Source: Vreelandella aquamarina (GTDB taxonomy: Bacteria; Pseudomonadota; Gammaproteobacteria; Pseudomonadales; Halomonadaceae). From it: DNA of 62,219 nt. A program made the position numbers and the translations under genes. Below, piece by piece: positions 35,947 through 46,011 of this stretch (positions are counted from its first letter, which is position 1; the number at the start of each line of letters is the position of its first letter). The stretch lies in the NCBI RefSeq assembly GCF_900110265.1, contig NZ_FODB01000016.1, positions 1 through 62,219 of the forward strand, read 5' to 3'. The notes below the pieces were generated by a model. It searched no databases and was not told the DNA's origin. It saw nothing but the letters and a program-made list of their open reading frames with translations.

Positions 35947-36246
35947 CTACTGACCACTTGAGTAGCGTTCTACCTGCTGCTTTAGCTTTTGCCCGGGGCG
36001 AAAAGTCACCACACGCCGGGCAGAGATAGGGATTTCTTCGCCAGTTTTAGGGTTTCGACCAGGCCGCTCGCGCTTATCACGCAGATCAAAGTTACCAAAC
36101 CCCGACAGTTTCACCTGCTCGTTTTCACGCAAACAGGCGCGGATTTCTTCAAAGAACGCCTCCACCATCGCTTTTGCTTCTCGCTTCGACAGCGCCAGCT
36201 CAGTATGCAAATGCTCAGCTAGCTCTGCTTTGGTCAACGCACCCAT
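35947..36246 (-). CDS. ihfA: integration host factor alpha subunit
   Basis: A 99-residue member of the HU/IHF family: [46 protein letters not shown] with the DNA-intercalating arm, and [20 protein letters not shown]. The TFRPGQKLK ending and [11 protein letters not shown] arm mark IhfA rather than HU. With IhfB it bends DNA sharply at specific sites. It is the last gene of pheS-pheT-ihfA, the conserved order. Confidence 0.96.
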   Translation of the reverse strand: MGALTKAELAEHLHTELALSKREAKAMVEAFFEEIRACLRENEQVKLSGFGNFDLRDKRERPGRNPKTGEEIPISARRVVTFRPGQKLKQQVERYSSGQ

Positions 36247-36313
36247 AGGGCTCCTCCATGTAGCATACGCATTGCCAAGAACGTGATAAGCGTCGTGTCA
36301 TGGCATAGCTTAG

Positions 36314-38695
36314 TTAGCCGCGAAGTTCGGCATCTAATTCGGCTCGCACGTTAGTGATGATCGAGTCGACCAACTGGTTGATTTCTTCATCATTTAGCGT
36401 GCGCGAAGCGTGCTGCCAGGTCAAGCCCAATGCAATACTCTTATAGCCCTCGGCTACGCCTTTACCAGCATAGACATCAAATAGCTTAATGTCTTTCAAG
36501 TAATCGCCTGCCTGAGCTTTTGCACAATCAAGTAGCGCTTGCACAGGCGTTGCTTCTTTGAGCATAAACGCCAAATCGCGTCGCACTTCTGGGTAGCGTG
36601 AAAGCGGCTCAAAGGCAGGAATTTCCCCCTGACTCAATACATCTAGGCGAACTTCAAACAGCACCGCATCAACCTTAAGCCCCAGCTTGGCACGCACTTG
36701 CGGGTGCAGTGTGCCAATCCAGCCGGCGGGTTCGCCATTGTAAAAGAGCTGGGCGGTTTGCCCAGGATGCAGAGAGGGGTGCTCGCCCGGCTCAAAGCGC
36801 CAAGCTTCCCGGGCCCCACCCATTGCCAAAAGACTCTCTAGATCTCCTTTCAGGTCATAAAAATCTACCTGAGCCTTAGTGCTGCTCCACCCCTCCCCTT
36901 CACGGCCACCGCACACTAAGGCGCCCATCATCGGCTCTTGGGTTAAGTTATCGAGATGGCCGTTAAATACCAGCCCTGTCTCGAAAATGCGCACACGGGT
37001 TTGCTGGCGATTGAGATTATACTCTAGGGCACGCACTAAGCCCGGGAAAAGGCTGGCGCGCATCACCGAGAGGTCCGACGAAATCGGATTCGCAAGCACG
37101 GGGGACACAGCATCTGGCAGCATTGCTGCCTGCAGGTCCGGCGCTACGAAGCTGTATGTCACCGCCTCCTGGAAACCGCGAGCAACCATCTGGTTGCGCA
37201 ACTGAGACTGAGTGAGGAGTGCCTCGTTAGCTGGGCGAAGTGCTAGTCGAGCGGCTGGGCGACGAACCGGAAGGTTATTGTAGCCATGGATACGCGCCAC
37301 TTCCTCGATGAGGTCTTCCTCAATGGCAACGTCAAAACGCCAGCTAGGGGCGACCACTGACCAACCTTCCGCCTGTTTATCAACCTCAAGCCCTAAACGC
37401 TGAAGGATATCGGTGACATCATCCGGCTGCAGCCGCTTGGAGAGCGCACTCTCAAGGCGAGCCTCGCGAAGCATAATGATGCGCGGTGCCGGTAAATGCT
37501 CATCGCTTACCGTCTCAACCACGGGCCCTGCCTGCCCCCCACAAATCTCCATCAGGAGCTTTGTAGCACGCTCAACCGCCATGGCAGGAAGCTCTGGATC
37601 GACGCCACGCTCATAACGATGCGATGCGTCGGTATGCAGACCGTAGGAACGCGCCTGCCCAGCAATGCCAAGCGGAGCAAAAAAGGCCGACTCAAGAAAA
37701 ATCGTGTGCGTTTTTTCGTTTACCCCTGAATTTTCTCCCCCCATGATGCCAGCCATTGCCAGGGGGCCACGCTCATCGGCAATTACCAGTGTTTCAGGGC
37801 GAAGTGCTACCTCTTGGCCATCCAGCAGTGTTAAACGCTCCGCCTCTCGTGCCAAACGGACAGTAATGCCACCCTGCAGGTTGTCCCGATCAAACGCATG
37901 CAGCGGTTGACCAAGCTCTAGCATGACGTAGTTGGTGACATCCACCACAGGGTCAATCGAGCGTACGCCGCTGCGACGTAGCCGCTCAACCATCCACAGC
38001 GGCGTTTCAGCCTCGACATTCACGCCCTTAATAACGCGCCCTAAGTAGCGAGGGCACTGCTCAGCCGCCTCAATAGTGACGGGGAAAGTATCGTCGATAC
38101 TCGCTTCAACGACTGTGATCTCAGGGCCACTTACCGGCAGGCGGTTAAGCACACCTACCTCTCTCGCAAGGCCTTTTATGCTCAGGCAGTCGCCGCGGTT
38201 AGGGGTAAGATCCACCTCGATGGTCATATCGTCGAGCTGCATATACTCGCGAAAGCTAGTGCCCACGGGGGCCGACGCCGGTAACAACAGGATACCAGAA
38301 GAGGTTTCTTCCTCTAACCCTAGCTCTGATGCCGAGCAGATCATGCCGCGCGACTCAACGCCACGCAGTTTTGCCTTTTTGATTTTAAAATCGCCCGGCA
38401 GCACGCCACCCACTTGGGCGAAGGGAATTTTCTGACCCACATCAACGTTGGGCGCACCGCATACTACTTGCACCGGCTCACCAGTACCGTCGTTCACCGT
38501 GCATACGTTGAGCTTATCGGCATCAGGATGCTTCTCTTTGGACAGCACTTCAGCCACGACCACACCGCTAAAGGCAGCGGCGACCGCTTCAACGGCATCC
38601 ACTTCAAGGCCCGCCATGGTGATCTGATCGGCAATGGCCTGAGTATCAAGCTGCGGGGATACCCATTCACGCAGCCACTGTTCTGAAAATTTCAT
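36314..38695 (-). CDS. pheT: phenylalanyl-tRNA synthetase beta subunit
   Basis: A 793-residue PheT: MKFSEQWLREWVSPQLDT, an EMAP/OB tRNA-binding domain (GVVVAEVLSKEKHPDADKLNVC, then VVCGAPNVDVGQKIPFAQVG), B3/B4 editing region with VDVTNYVMLELGQPLHAFD, B5 domain and the C-terminal anticodon-binding FDX domain (FEPLSRYPEVRRDLAFML). It forms the alpha2-beta2 PheRS with PheS. Length matches E. coli (795). It begins 26 nt after the pheS stop. Confidence 0.97.
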   Translation of the reverse strand: MKFSEQWLREWVSPQLDTQAIADQITMAGLEVDAVEAVAAAFSGVVVAEVLSKEKHPDADKLNVCTVNDGTGEPVQVVCGAPNVDVGQKIPFAQVGGVLPGDFKIKKAKLRGVESRGMICSASELGLEEETSSGILLLPASAPVGTSFREYMQLDDMTIEVDLTPNRGDCLSIKGLAREVGVLNRLPVSGPEITVVEASIDDTFPVTIEAAEQCPRYLGRVIKGVNVEAETPLWMVERLRRSGVRSIDPVVDVTNYVMLELGQPLHAFDRDNLQGGITVRLAREAERLTLLDGQEVALRPETLVIADERGPLAMAGIMGGENSGVNEKTHTIFLESAFFAPLGIAGQARSYGLHTDASHRYERGVDPELPAMAVERATKLLMEICGGQAGPVVETVSDEHLPAPRIIMLREARLESALSKRLQPDDVTDILQRLGLEVDKQAEGWSVVAPSWRFDVAIEEDLIEEVARIHGYNNLPVRRPAARLALRPANEALLTQSQLRNQMVARGFQEAVTYSFVAPDLQAAMLPDAVSPVLANPISSDLSVMRASLFPGLVRALEYNLNRQQTRVRIFETGLVFNGHLDNLTQEPMMGALVCGGREGEGWSSTKAQVDFYDLKGDLESLLAMGGAREAWRFEPGEHPSLHPGQTAQLFYNGEPAGWIGTLHPQVRAKLGLKVDAVLFEVRLDVLSQGEIPAFEPLSRYPEVRRDLAFMLKEATPVQALLDCAKAQAGDYLKDIKLFDVYAGKGVAEGYKSIALGLTWQHASRTLNDEEINQLVDSIITNVRAELDAELRG

Positions 38696-38721
38696 GTTGA
38701 TTCCCGTCGCTGGCAGCGGTC

Positions 38722-39756
<1,035 letters not shown>

Positions 39757-39801
39757 TTAAGCGGTTCCATCTTTCAAGATGGCTGGCATGTTGAAGGTGA
39801 C

Positions 39802-39836
39802 AAAAAAACAGGGGAAGAGCGGCTGCTCTTCCCCTG
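39802..39836 (-). terminator. strong terminator between rplT and pheS
   Basis: CAGGGGAAGAGC/GCTCTTCCCCTG form a perfect 12-bp stem (39836-39809) with a 4-nt loop and a run of seven T on the minus strand. It lies 62 nt after rplT and 61 nt before pheS. Two weaker hairpins (arms 39883-39888/39870-39875, and one near 39841-39857) precede it. It could be a plain terminator or a pheST attenuator. Confidence 0.85.
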
Positions 39837-39897
39837 CATGGGTCACTCTGAAATGACCTCGGCATTTCACACTGAATTTAGCTCAGTGCAAATTGCC

Positions 39898-40251
39898 TTA
39901 TTGGGCAGCCTTGGCTTTTTCCACGATAGCAGCAAATGCCGCTTTTTCGTGTACTGCCAGGTCGGCCAATACTTTACGGTCAATTTCAATACCGGCTTTC
40001 TTCAGACCGCCAACAAAGCGGCTGTAAGACATGCCGTTGATACGCGCACCAGCATTGATACGCTGAATCCACAGCGCACGGAATTGGCGCTTGCGGTTGC
40101 GGCGGTCACGGTACGCATACTGGCCGGCTTTGATGACAGCCTGTTTGGCTACGCGGAAAACACGCGAACGGGCACCGTAGTAACCTTTGGCCTGCTTCAG
40201 TACTTTTTTATGGCGACGACGGGCAACTACGCCACGCTTAACACGGGTCAT
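39898..40251 (-). CDS. rplT: 50S ribosomal protein L20
   Basis: A 117-residue, highly basic protein: [60 protein letters not shown] and [16 protein letters not shown]. It is an early-assembly 23S rRNA-binding protein and, in enterobacteria, represses its own operon by binding the rpmI leader. Third gene after infC and rpmI. Confidence 0.98.
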   Translation of the reverse strand: MTRVKRGVVARRRHKKVLKQAKGYYGARSRVFRVAKQAVIKAGQYAYRDRRNRKRQFRALWIQRINAGARINGMSYSRFVGGLKKAGIEIDRKVLADLAVHEKAAFAAIVEKAKAAQ

Positions 40252-40308
40252 AACACACTCCTGACTTTATGACTGAGGCTAAATGCACTCAGATAAGAAA
40301 ATTCGACC

Positions 40309-40503
40309 TTACAGGTTCGGCAGCATGCGCTGGATCAGCGCTTTGTCGGAAGCATGAATCTGCTTCATGCCACGCAGCTGACGCTTACGCTTGGTCGACT
40401 TCTTGGTCAAGATGTGGCTACGGAAAGACTGCTTGTGCTTGAAGCCGTTAGCGGTCTTTTTGAAGCGCTTAGCAGCGCCGCTGTTGCTTTTGATTTTCGG
40501 CAT
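40309..40503 (-). CDS. rpmI: 50S ribosomal protein L35
   Basis: 64 residues from ATG 40503: [42 protein letters not shown] and [12 protein letters not shown]. Very basic and of canonical length. The same frame is open upstream to 40560, but that stretch lacks the family N-terminus. It lies between infC and rplT, as in nearly all bacteria. Confidence 0.97.
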   Translation of the reverse strand: MPKIKSNSGAAKRFKKTANGFKHKQSFRSHILTKKSTKRKRQLRGMKQIHASDKALIQRMLPNL

Positions 40504-40584
40504 GAGAGAACTCCGCTCGATATTTTTTAGAAAACCCAGGGCCGACCAGCGCCTTCGCACTGGCCCGTTAACTTCGCCGTTGGA

Positions 40585-41124
40585 TCACTTCTTTTTCGGG
40601 GCAAGAATCATGATCATTTGGCGGCCTTCCATTTTCGGGAAAGACTCCACCACTCCGATCTCTTCCAGGTCTGCTGCGATTCGTTCCATTAGCTTACGGC
40701 CAATGTCCTGGTGCGCCATTTCACGACCACGGAAGCGCAATGTGACCTTACCCTTGTCACCACCTTCCAAGAAGCGGATCAGGTTTTTTAGCTTCACCTG
40801 ATAATCGCCTTCGTCGGTGCCAGGACGGAATTTAACTTCCTTAACCTGGATTTGCTTCTGCTTTTTCTTTTGAGCCGCTTTCTGCTTTTTGGTCTCAAAA
40901 ACGAATTTGCCATAATCCATGATTTTACAAACAATCGGATCGGCATTCGAAATTTGCACGAGATCTAAACCGGCAGCTTCCGCACGCTCAAGAGCCTCAG
41001 TGGTGGGCACAACACCCAACTGCTCACCTTCGGCATCAATTAGACGTACTTCTTCTTCGGTAATACGCTCGTTCATTGGTGGGCGTTTGTCTTGTGGACG
41101 CCCGCGCTGATTGCTTCGCTTGAT
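40585..41124 (-). CDS. infC: translation initiation factor IF-3, probable ATC start
   Basis: From ATC at 41124 the protein is 179 residues, beginning (M)[20 protein letters not shown] perfect AAGGAG lies eight bases before this ATC (41138-41133) and overlaps the thrS stop. The first ATG (41076) would give 163 residues, cutting into the basic N-terminal tail, and has no Shine-Dalgarno. Core motifs: [50 protein letters not shown] and [14 protein letters not shown]. infC genes are known to use AUU, AUC or AUA so that IF-3 discriminates against its own start codon. E. coli IF-3 is 180 residues. Confidence 0.9.
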   Translation of the reverse strand: MKRSNQRGRPQDKRPPMNERITEEEVRLIDAEGEQLGVVPTTEALERAEAAGLDLVQISNADPIVCKIMDYGKFVFETKKQKAAQKKKQKQIQVKEVKFRPGTDEGDYQVKLKNLIRFLEGGDKGKVTLRFRGREMAHQDIGRKLMERIAADLEEIGVVESFPKMEGRQMIMILAPKKK

Positions 41125-41136
41125 CGCTCCGTCTCC

Positions 41137-43059
41137 TTAGGCAATTGACGATGTCGCCAGGGCTGCTCGCTCTGCATTAAAACGTTCGATGAATTCATCG
41201 ACAGTCATGGTGCCGAGGTTTTCGCCGCTACGAGTTCGCACGGCCACTGAGTCAGCTTCGACTTCCTTATCTCCCACCACAAGGAGATAGGGAACTTTCT
41301 GTAACGTATGCTCACGGATTTTAAAGCCGATCTTCTCGTTCCTCAAGTCCGCCTTAACCCGTAAGCCATTTTTTTGCAGCCGCTGCTCCAAATCAAGCGC
41401 GTAATCACGCTGTGCGTCGGTAATGGTCATAAGCACAGCTTGCTGCGGGGCCAACCATAGTGGCATAGCACCAGCGTAATGCTCAATTAGTATACCCAGG
41501 AATCGTTCAAATGAGCCCAGGATAGCACGATGGAGCATTACAGGGGTTTTACGCGTGCCGTCTTCATCGACGTATTGCGCCCCTAAACGCCCTGGCAAAT
41601 TAAAATCTAGCTGAAGAGTACCACACTGCCAAACACGATTCAGACAATCTCTTAACGCAAACTCAATTTTCGGCCCATAAAACGCACCTTCACCCGGCTG
41701 CAGATCCCAAGCCAAGCCAGTAGTGTTCAGCGCGGCCTCAAGGCCCTGCTCTGCCCGATCCCACATTTCGACTTCACCCAGAAAGTCTTCGGGACGGGTG
41801 GAGAGCTTGAGCTCAACGTCTTCAAAACCGAGCGTTTTATAGACTTGCAGCGTTAGAGCAATAAACGCCTCAGCCTCAGCCTGAATCTGACTTTCGGTAC
41901 AGAAAATATGGGCATCATCTTGCGTAAACCCACGAACCCGCATCAGACCATGCAGCGAGCCTGAAGGTTCATTTCGATGACAGCTACCAAATTCAGCCAA
42001 ACGTAGCGGAAGGTCACGGTAGCTCTTAAGGCCTTGATTAAAGACCTGCACGTGACATGGGCAGTTCATCGGCTTCACCGCATACTCGCGCTTTTCCGAC
42101 TCTGTGGTGAACATCAATTCACTGTAATGTCCCCAGTGGCCTGATTTCTTCCACAGTGACAAATCCACTACTTGCGGCGTCTTGATTTCCTGGTAGCCAT
42201 GCTCACGTTGAATTTTACGCATGTACTCTTCTAACGCCTGATACATCGTCCAACCGTTAGGGTGCCAAAAAACCATCCCAGGCGCTTCTTCTTGAAGGTG
42301 GAACAAGTCCATCTTCCGCGCTAGCTTACGGTGGTCTCGCTTCTCAGCTTCTTCCAGCCGCTTCAAGTAAGCTTTTAACTGCTTTTTATCGCCCCATGCC
42401 GTGCCATAAATGCGCGTCAGCATCGGATTGGAGGAGTCACCACGCCAGTAAGCACCTGCCAGCTTCGTCAGCTTAAATGCCTTTAAGTGTCTTGTGTTAG
42501 GCACATGGGGTCCACGGCACATGTCCGTGTACTCTTCGTGGTGGTAAAGGCGGATAGTCGCACCTTCCGGGATATCACGGATGATCTCTTGCTTATACGG
42601 CTCATCACGCTTTTCAAACGTTGCCATCGCTTGGTCGCGGCTGACGTACTCACGAATAACATCGTACTCATGATCGATGAGCGACTGCATGCGCTTTTCA
42701 ATGGCTTCCATATCGTCTGGCGTGACTGATTTGCCAAAGTCAATGTCGTAATAAAAGCCATCATCAATGACCGGACCGATGGCCATTTTGGCATCGGGAT
42801 ATAGCTGTTTCACCGCATGACCAATCAAGTGAGCACACGAGTGACGAATAATTTCCAAACCTTCTTCATCGCGGGCAGTAATAATAGAGACGTCCGCATC
42901 CTGCTCAATCATATCGGCAGCATCAACCAGCACCCCGTTAATTTTGCCTGCCACACAGGCCTTGGCCAAACCAGGGCCAATGGACTCTGCTAGCTGCATA
43001 ATAGAGAGTGGTGCTTCAAACGCTCTTTGGCTGCCATCGGGCAGTGTCACAATAGGCAT
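41137..43059 (-). CDS. thrS: threonyl-tRNA synthetase
   Basis: A 640-residue class II synthetase: N-terminal TGS domain ([20 protein letters not shown]), editing domain with [20 protein letters not shown] (HxxxH) and [19 protein letters not shown], catalytic domain with [26 protein letters not shown] motif 2, zinc ligands including the Cys in [11 protein letters not shown], and C-terminal anticodon-binding domain ([19 protein letters not shown]). The leader folds into a tRNA-Thr anticodon-arm mimic. The stop codon overlaps the infC ribosome-binding site. Confidence 0.97.
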   Translation of the reverse strand: MPIVTLPDGSQRAFEAPLSIMQLAESIGPGLAKACVAGKINGVLVDAADMIEQDADVSIITARDEEGLEIIRHSCAHLIGHAVKQLYPDAKMAIGPVIDDGFYYDIDFGKSVTPDDMEAIEKRMQSLIDHEYDVIREYVSRDQAMATFEKRDEPYKQEIIRDIPEGATIRLYHHEEYTDMCRGPHVPNTRHLKAFKLTKLAGAYWRGDSSNPMLTRIYGTAWGDKKQLKAYLKRLEEAEKRDHRKLARKMDLFHLQEEAPGMVFWHPNGWTMYQALEEYMRKIQREHGYQEIKTPQVVDLSLWKKSGHWGHYSELMFTTESEKREYAVKPMNCPCHVQVFNQGLKSYRDLPLRLAEFGSCHRNEPSGSLHGLMRVRGFTQDDAHIFCTESQIQAEAEAFIALTLQVYKTLGFEDVELKLSTRPEDFLGEVEMWDRAEQGLEAALNTTGLAWDLQPGEGAFYGPKIEFALRDCLNRVWQCGTLQLDFNLPGRLGAQYVDEDGTRKTPVMLHRAILGSFERFLGILIEHYAGAMPLWLAPQQAVLMTITDAQRDYALDLEQRLQKNGLRVKADLRNEKIGFKIREHTLQKVPYLLVVGDKEVEADSVAVRTRSGENLGTMTVDEFIERFNAERAALATSSIA

Positions 43060-43067
43060 TCAGGTAT

Positions 43068-43156
43068 TCCTTGAGCGCAGTGGTGATCCATACCAAGGAT
43101 CACATTTCGCTATCAATGGTCGGGGTATTGGGCACATCTTGAAGGCTGCTCAGCCT
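43068..43156 (-). promoter_or_regulatory. thrS translational operator (tRNA-Thr mimic)
   Basis: In minus-strand order: hairpin AGGCT-GAGC-AGCCT (43156-43143), an unpaired link, a perfect 7-bp stem GTGATCC/GGATCAC (43103-43083) with 7-nt loop TTGGTAT, then AAGGA (43072-43068) before the ATG. The loop has U33, GGU as anticodon at positions 34-36 and A37, i.e. the anticodon arm of tRNA-Thr(GGU). The GGU sits at about -35 to -33 from the start. E. coli thrS carries an operator of this kind that ThrRS binds to block its own translation. Confidence 0.75.
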
Positions 43157-43176
43157 ACCAGAATTTATGACTGCGT

Positions 43177-43205
43177 AAAATAAAACGGGAGGCATAAGCC
43201 TCCCG
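43177..43205 (-). terminator. terminator after the OmpA-family gene
   Basis: CGGGAGGC/GCCTCCCG (43205-43186) form an 8-bp stem with loop TTAT, followed on the minus strand by TTTTATTTT. It lies 67 nt after the OmpA-family stop and ahead of thrS. Confidence 0.85.
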
Positions 43206-43271
43206 CTCTTTGTCAAAGGGTTTAACGAACCAGCATGCTGGCTCTACCCATTGATTAATCAGCTAAGTGGA

Positions 43272-44141
43272 TTACTTCCACTCATCCAGTTCTACACGAC
43301 GGTTCTGGAAACGACCCTCTTCGGTATCGTTGGTTGCCACGGGACGCTCTTCACCGTAGCCCACAGCACGCATACGGTTAGCTTCGACGCCGCGCTGGTT
43401 CAGATAGGTTGCAACGGACTCAGCACGACGCTGAGACAGATCCTTGTTGTACTGGTCAGAACCACGAGAATCGGTGTGACCTTCAATGCTCACACGTACA
43501 TCTGGGTTGTTAACCAGACGCTCAGCAACGCCGTTAAGAACATTTTGTGCATTCGGTGTTAGCTGGGCGGAATCGAACTCAAAGTTCACATCCTGAAGAA
43601 CAACGCTTTCCGGGCAACCCAGTGCGTTTACGTCAACGCCTGCCGGGGTATTCGGGCACTGGTCACGGTAATCCGGCACGCCGTCGTTATCGGAGTCCAG
43701 CGGGCAACCGTTGGCGTTAACTTCTACACCAGCCGGCGTGCCCGGGCACTGGTCACGGTAGTCCGGCACGCCGTCACCGTCGGAGTCCAGCGGGCAGCCT
43801 TCGGCATCAACAGCAACGCCAGCTGGCACTTCGCCGTAGCTCGGGCACTGCGGTGCTACCGGCTCAGGTGTACGATCTGCACACAGCAGACCACCGATAG
43901 CTGCGCCAGCCGCTGCGCCGGTTGCGGCACCCGCATCTTCATCTGAGCTGCTGCTGGTGGCATAACCAATGCTACCGCCGATGATACTGCCCGCCAAACC
44001 ACAAACCGCGGGGTGCTGGTACCAGCTTTGGCCGCTGTTGGCGCCTGCTTGGCCAGAAGACTGAGAGGCTGAGCTAGCGCAACCTGACAGGCCGACGACT
44101 AGAGCAGAACCGATTAGCAAGCCAGTCGTTGATTTTTTCAT
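43272..44141 (-). CDS. OmpA-family lipoprotein with thrombospondin type 3 repeats
   Basis: 289 residues from ATG 44141 (AAGGAG seven bases upstream). The signal peptide ends in the lipobox VGLSGC. A glycine-zipper segment follows (GSIIGGSIGYATS, then GAATGAAAGAAIGGLLC). Next come calcium-binding-type TSP3 repeats: three CPLDSDGDGVPDYRDQCP-like units with NANGCPLDSDNDGVPDYRDQ. The C-terminus is an OmpA peptidoglycan-binding domain (VSIEGHTDSRGSDQYNKDLSQRRAESV). It is probably an outer-membrane-anchored protein that grips peptidoglycan, like the OprF C-terminal half without the beta-barrel. Confidence 0.93.
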   Translation of the reverse strand: MKKSTTGLLIGSALVVGLSGCASSASQSSGQAGANSGQSWYQHPAVCGLAGSIIGGSIGYATSSSSDEDAGAATGAAAGAAIGGLLCADRTPEPVAPQCPSYGEVPAGVAVDAEGCPLDSDGDGVPDYRDQCPGTPAGVEVNANGCPLDSDNDGVPDYRDQCPNTPAGVDVNALGCPESVVLQDVNFEFDSAQLTPNAQNVLNGVAERLVNNPDVRVSIEGHTDSRGSDQYNKDLSQRRAESVATYLNQRGVEANRMRAVGYGEERPVATNDTEEGRFQNRRVELDEWK

Positions 44142-44157
44142 GCAAGACTCCTTCTTG

Positions 44158-44200
44158 ATCCAATGCTGACATGGTCTAGAGACCAAATCTATCCAATGCT
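44158..44200 (-). repeat. direct repeat flanking a hairpin in the OmpA-family leader
   Basis: The 10-mer ATCCAATGCT (plus strand) occurs at 44158-44167 and 44191-44200, nearly symmetrical about an imperfect dyad TGGTCTAGAGACCA (44172-44185). The block lies 17 nt upstream of the lipoprotein start and so is probably in the mRNA leader. Confidence 0.55.
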
Positions 44201-44387
44201 TCTTATGGCGAGAGCATCCATTTTTCGCTGTTCTGATCCAGGACGGGGTTCCCCTGCCCCTGAAACTGAACGTGGTGCCTATCATTAACGTTTCAGCGTT
44301 AGAAGGCAACAATGCCGAGATATCAACTTCTTGCCAATACCGACCTTACCAGCATAGCAAAGCTCACATCGATGGCATTAAAAATTT

Positions 44388-44855
44388 TTAATGAAGAACG
44401 GAAGGGCCTTTAGCGCGCCATTTAATTACCTCTGCGGCGGCTGCGAGCACCGCAGGTCGCATCTCATCTTCCACAGCTAGCCTTTCCTTGTCCTCTTGCA
44501 TTCTTTCCCGTGGGGTCAACTGTTTGCGCGCAGAGTGCGTCTTGAGATGACGCGTACGGCTATAAACCTCGGCGAACGCCTGAAACTCAGGTCGTTCAGA
44601 AAGACTTGGATCGACGATTTCAAGCAGCACTTTACAGCGCCAGGAACCCTCGGTGATGTCGACTTGCTCTTGGACGAGAGCGCTCACCACGTAGTCCAGA
44701 TTTTCTAGGCTGTTTTGCTGAGCACGCCGTTCTTCTTCCAGTCTAAACGCTTCACGGCGCTTCACTTCGCTTCGCAATTTATGGGCGTAGGCGACCAACC
44801 CGGCGATGATTAGCACAGCGACAACGAACAGTAAAAGTGCAACCGTTGAACTCAT
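44388..44855 (-). CDS. DUF2489-family protein
   Basis: About 155 residues from ATG 44855. A single N-terminal membrane helix (TVALLLFVVAVLIIAGLVAY) leads into a charged helical domain with NSLENLDYVVSALVQEQVDITEGSWRC and an acidic/basic C-terminus. This arrangement (helix, then QxDxxEGCxR-like motif) fits DUF2489, function unknown. The frame is open upstream to 44930, but that part overlaps the ctaA end and lacks family features. It follows ctaA by 52 nt on the same strand. Confidence 0.75.
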   Translation of the reverse strand: MSSTVALLLFVVAVLIIAGLVAYAHKLRSEVKRREAFRLEEERRAQQNSLENLDYVVSALVQEQVDITEGSWRCKVLLEIVDPSLSERPEFQAFAEVYSRTRHLKTHSARKQLTPRERMQEDKERLAVEDEMRPAVLAAAAEVIKWRAKGPSVLH

Positions 44856-44907
44856 AAAGCCCCTGAAACGTATAAAATGCTTAACGAGAATTGTACACCT
44901 AATTGCC

Positions 44908-45975
44908 TCAAGTAGACCAACCTGATTCATGCGCCTTCAGGTTGCTTGCATTTGATGGGCAAAGAACAGTAACCTGCCCCGCCTTTTGGTACCGCCAGCA
45001 CCACCACGCCCATCCCATGCTCAGCGCTAGCAATACAGCCCCTGCCGTATGCAACAAGGCTAACCAAAGCGGCAGCCAGAGCAGAACGTTAGCGACCCCA
45101 AGCGCCACCTGTAAGCAATAAGCTCCTAATGCGAGACTCAAGGCGATGCTGACTACTTTGATGCCCCGATAGCGCCACCATAACGCTAGTAAAGCGGCAC
45201 CCAACAACAGTGCTCCCATACGATGGACCATATGAATAGCGGTGCGAGCATCTGCGTGTAGTTGACCATGGAGATAATTAGGGCCAACGCTTTGGGTTAG
45301 GTGGAAGCCTTCGCTTAGGTCCATGCTTGGCCACCATTGTGAATTACAGGTAGGAAATCCTTGGCAAGCAATACCGGCATAGTTGCTTGTGACCCAGCCA
45401 CCCAGTGCAAGCTGCAACAATAAAACCCCACCTGCCAAGTACCACAGTACGCCACCCTTTTTAGCTTGCCCTATTTGCCCACGCCATGAACGGCGTATGC
45501 GAAGATGTAGCCAAAAAAACAGCATTAAAACGCTCAATCCTCCGAGCAAATGCAGCGTGACAACCTGTGGCCACAACTTAAGAGTAACGGTAAACGCACC
45601 AAACGCGCCCTGAACGAGAATAACGATCAGTAACGCCAAGCTAAGTCGCCATGGATATTCTGGACGTTTGCGCAGTGACCAGCCCATTGCCACGATGGTG
45701 AGCACAATCAAGCCCAATAAACTGGCTACATAGCGGTGAGCCATCTCTACCCAGGCTTTGAAGGGCTCTAAAGGAGCATCAGGATGTCGAAGCGCCGCAT
45801 GATCACTATCGGGAACAATGAGTTTGCCATAACAGCCAGGCCAATCAGGGCAGCCTAGGCCAGCATCCACTAACCGAGTCCATGCGCCTACCAATATGAC
45901 GAACGCAGTCAACAGGGTTCCCGCCAGCGTAACCCTCATGAGCCAACGAAGACGGCACTCTCGGTAGGTCTTCAT
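44908..45975 (-). CDS. ctaA: heme A synthase (COX15/CtaA)
   Basis: A 355-residue integral membrane protein with about eight helices. VLVGAWTRLVDAGLGCPDWPGCYG near residue 30, WVEMAHRYVASLLGLIV with heme-ligand His, then GGWVTSNYAGIACQGFPTC, HMVHRMGALLLGA and LLHTAGAVLLALSM. It converts heme O to heme A for the aa3 oxidase encoded upstream. The heme O synthase gene ctaB, often adjacent, is not here. Confidence 0.95.
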   Translation of the reverse strand: MKTYRECRLRWLMRVTLAGTLLTAFVILVGAWTRLVDAGLGCPDWPGCYGKLIVPDSDHAALRHPDAPLEPFKAWVEMAHRYVASLLGLIVLTIVAMGWSLRKRPEYPWRLSLALLIVILVQGAFGAFTVTLKLWPQVVTLHLLGGLSVLMLFFWLHLRIRRSWRGQIGQAKKGGVLWYLAGGVLLLQLALGGWVTSNYAGIACQGFPTCNSQWWPSMDLSEGFHLTQSVGPNYLHGQLHADARTAIHMVHRMGALLLGAALLALWWRYRGIKVVSIALSLALGAYCLQVALGVANVLLWLPLWLALLHTAGAVLLALSMGWAWWCWRYQKAGQVTVLCPSNASNLKAHESGWST

Positions 45976-46011
45976 TAAGTTTCCTTACGGCTATTGCTAG
46001 CCGAACATAAG

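Noticed and set aside
39809..39897. Phe-rich leader peptide (pheM-like) before pheS
   Set aside because: The open frame here has two consecutive Phe codons only inside the terminator T-run and no run of Phe codons upstream of the hairpin.
43230..43241. Palindrome CCAGCATGCTGG between the OmpA-family gene and its terminator
   Set aside because: Short, no T-run and no partner sites; nothing supports a role.
44376..44393. 18-bp perfect palindrome CATTAAAAATTTTTAATG at the DUF2489 gene end
   Set aside because: All A/T inner sequence, low stability and easily formed by chance; not reported as a terminator.
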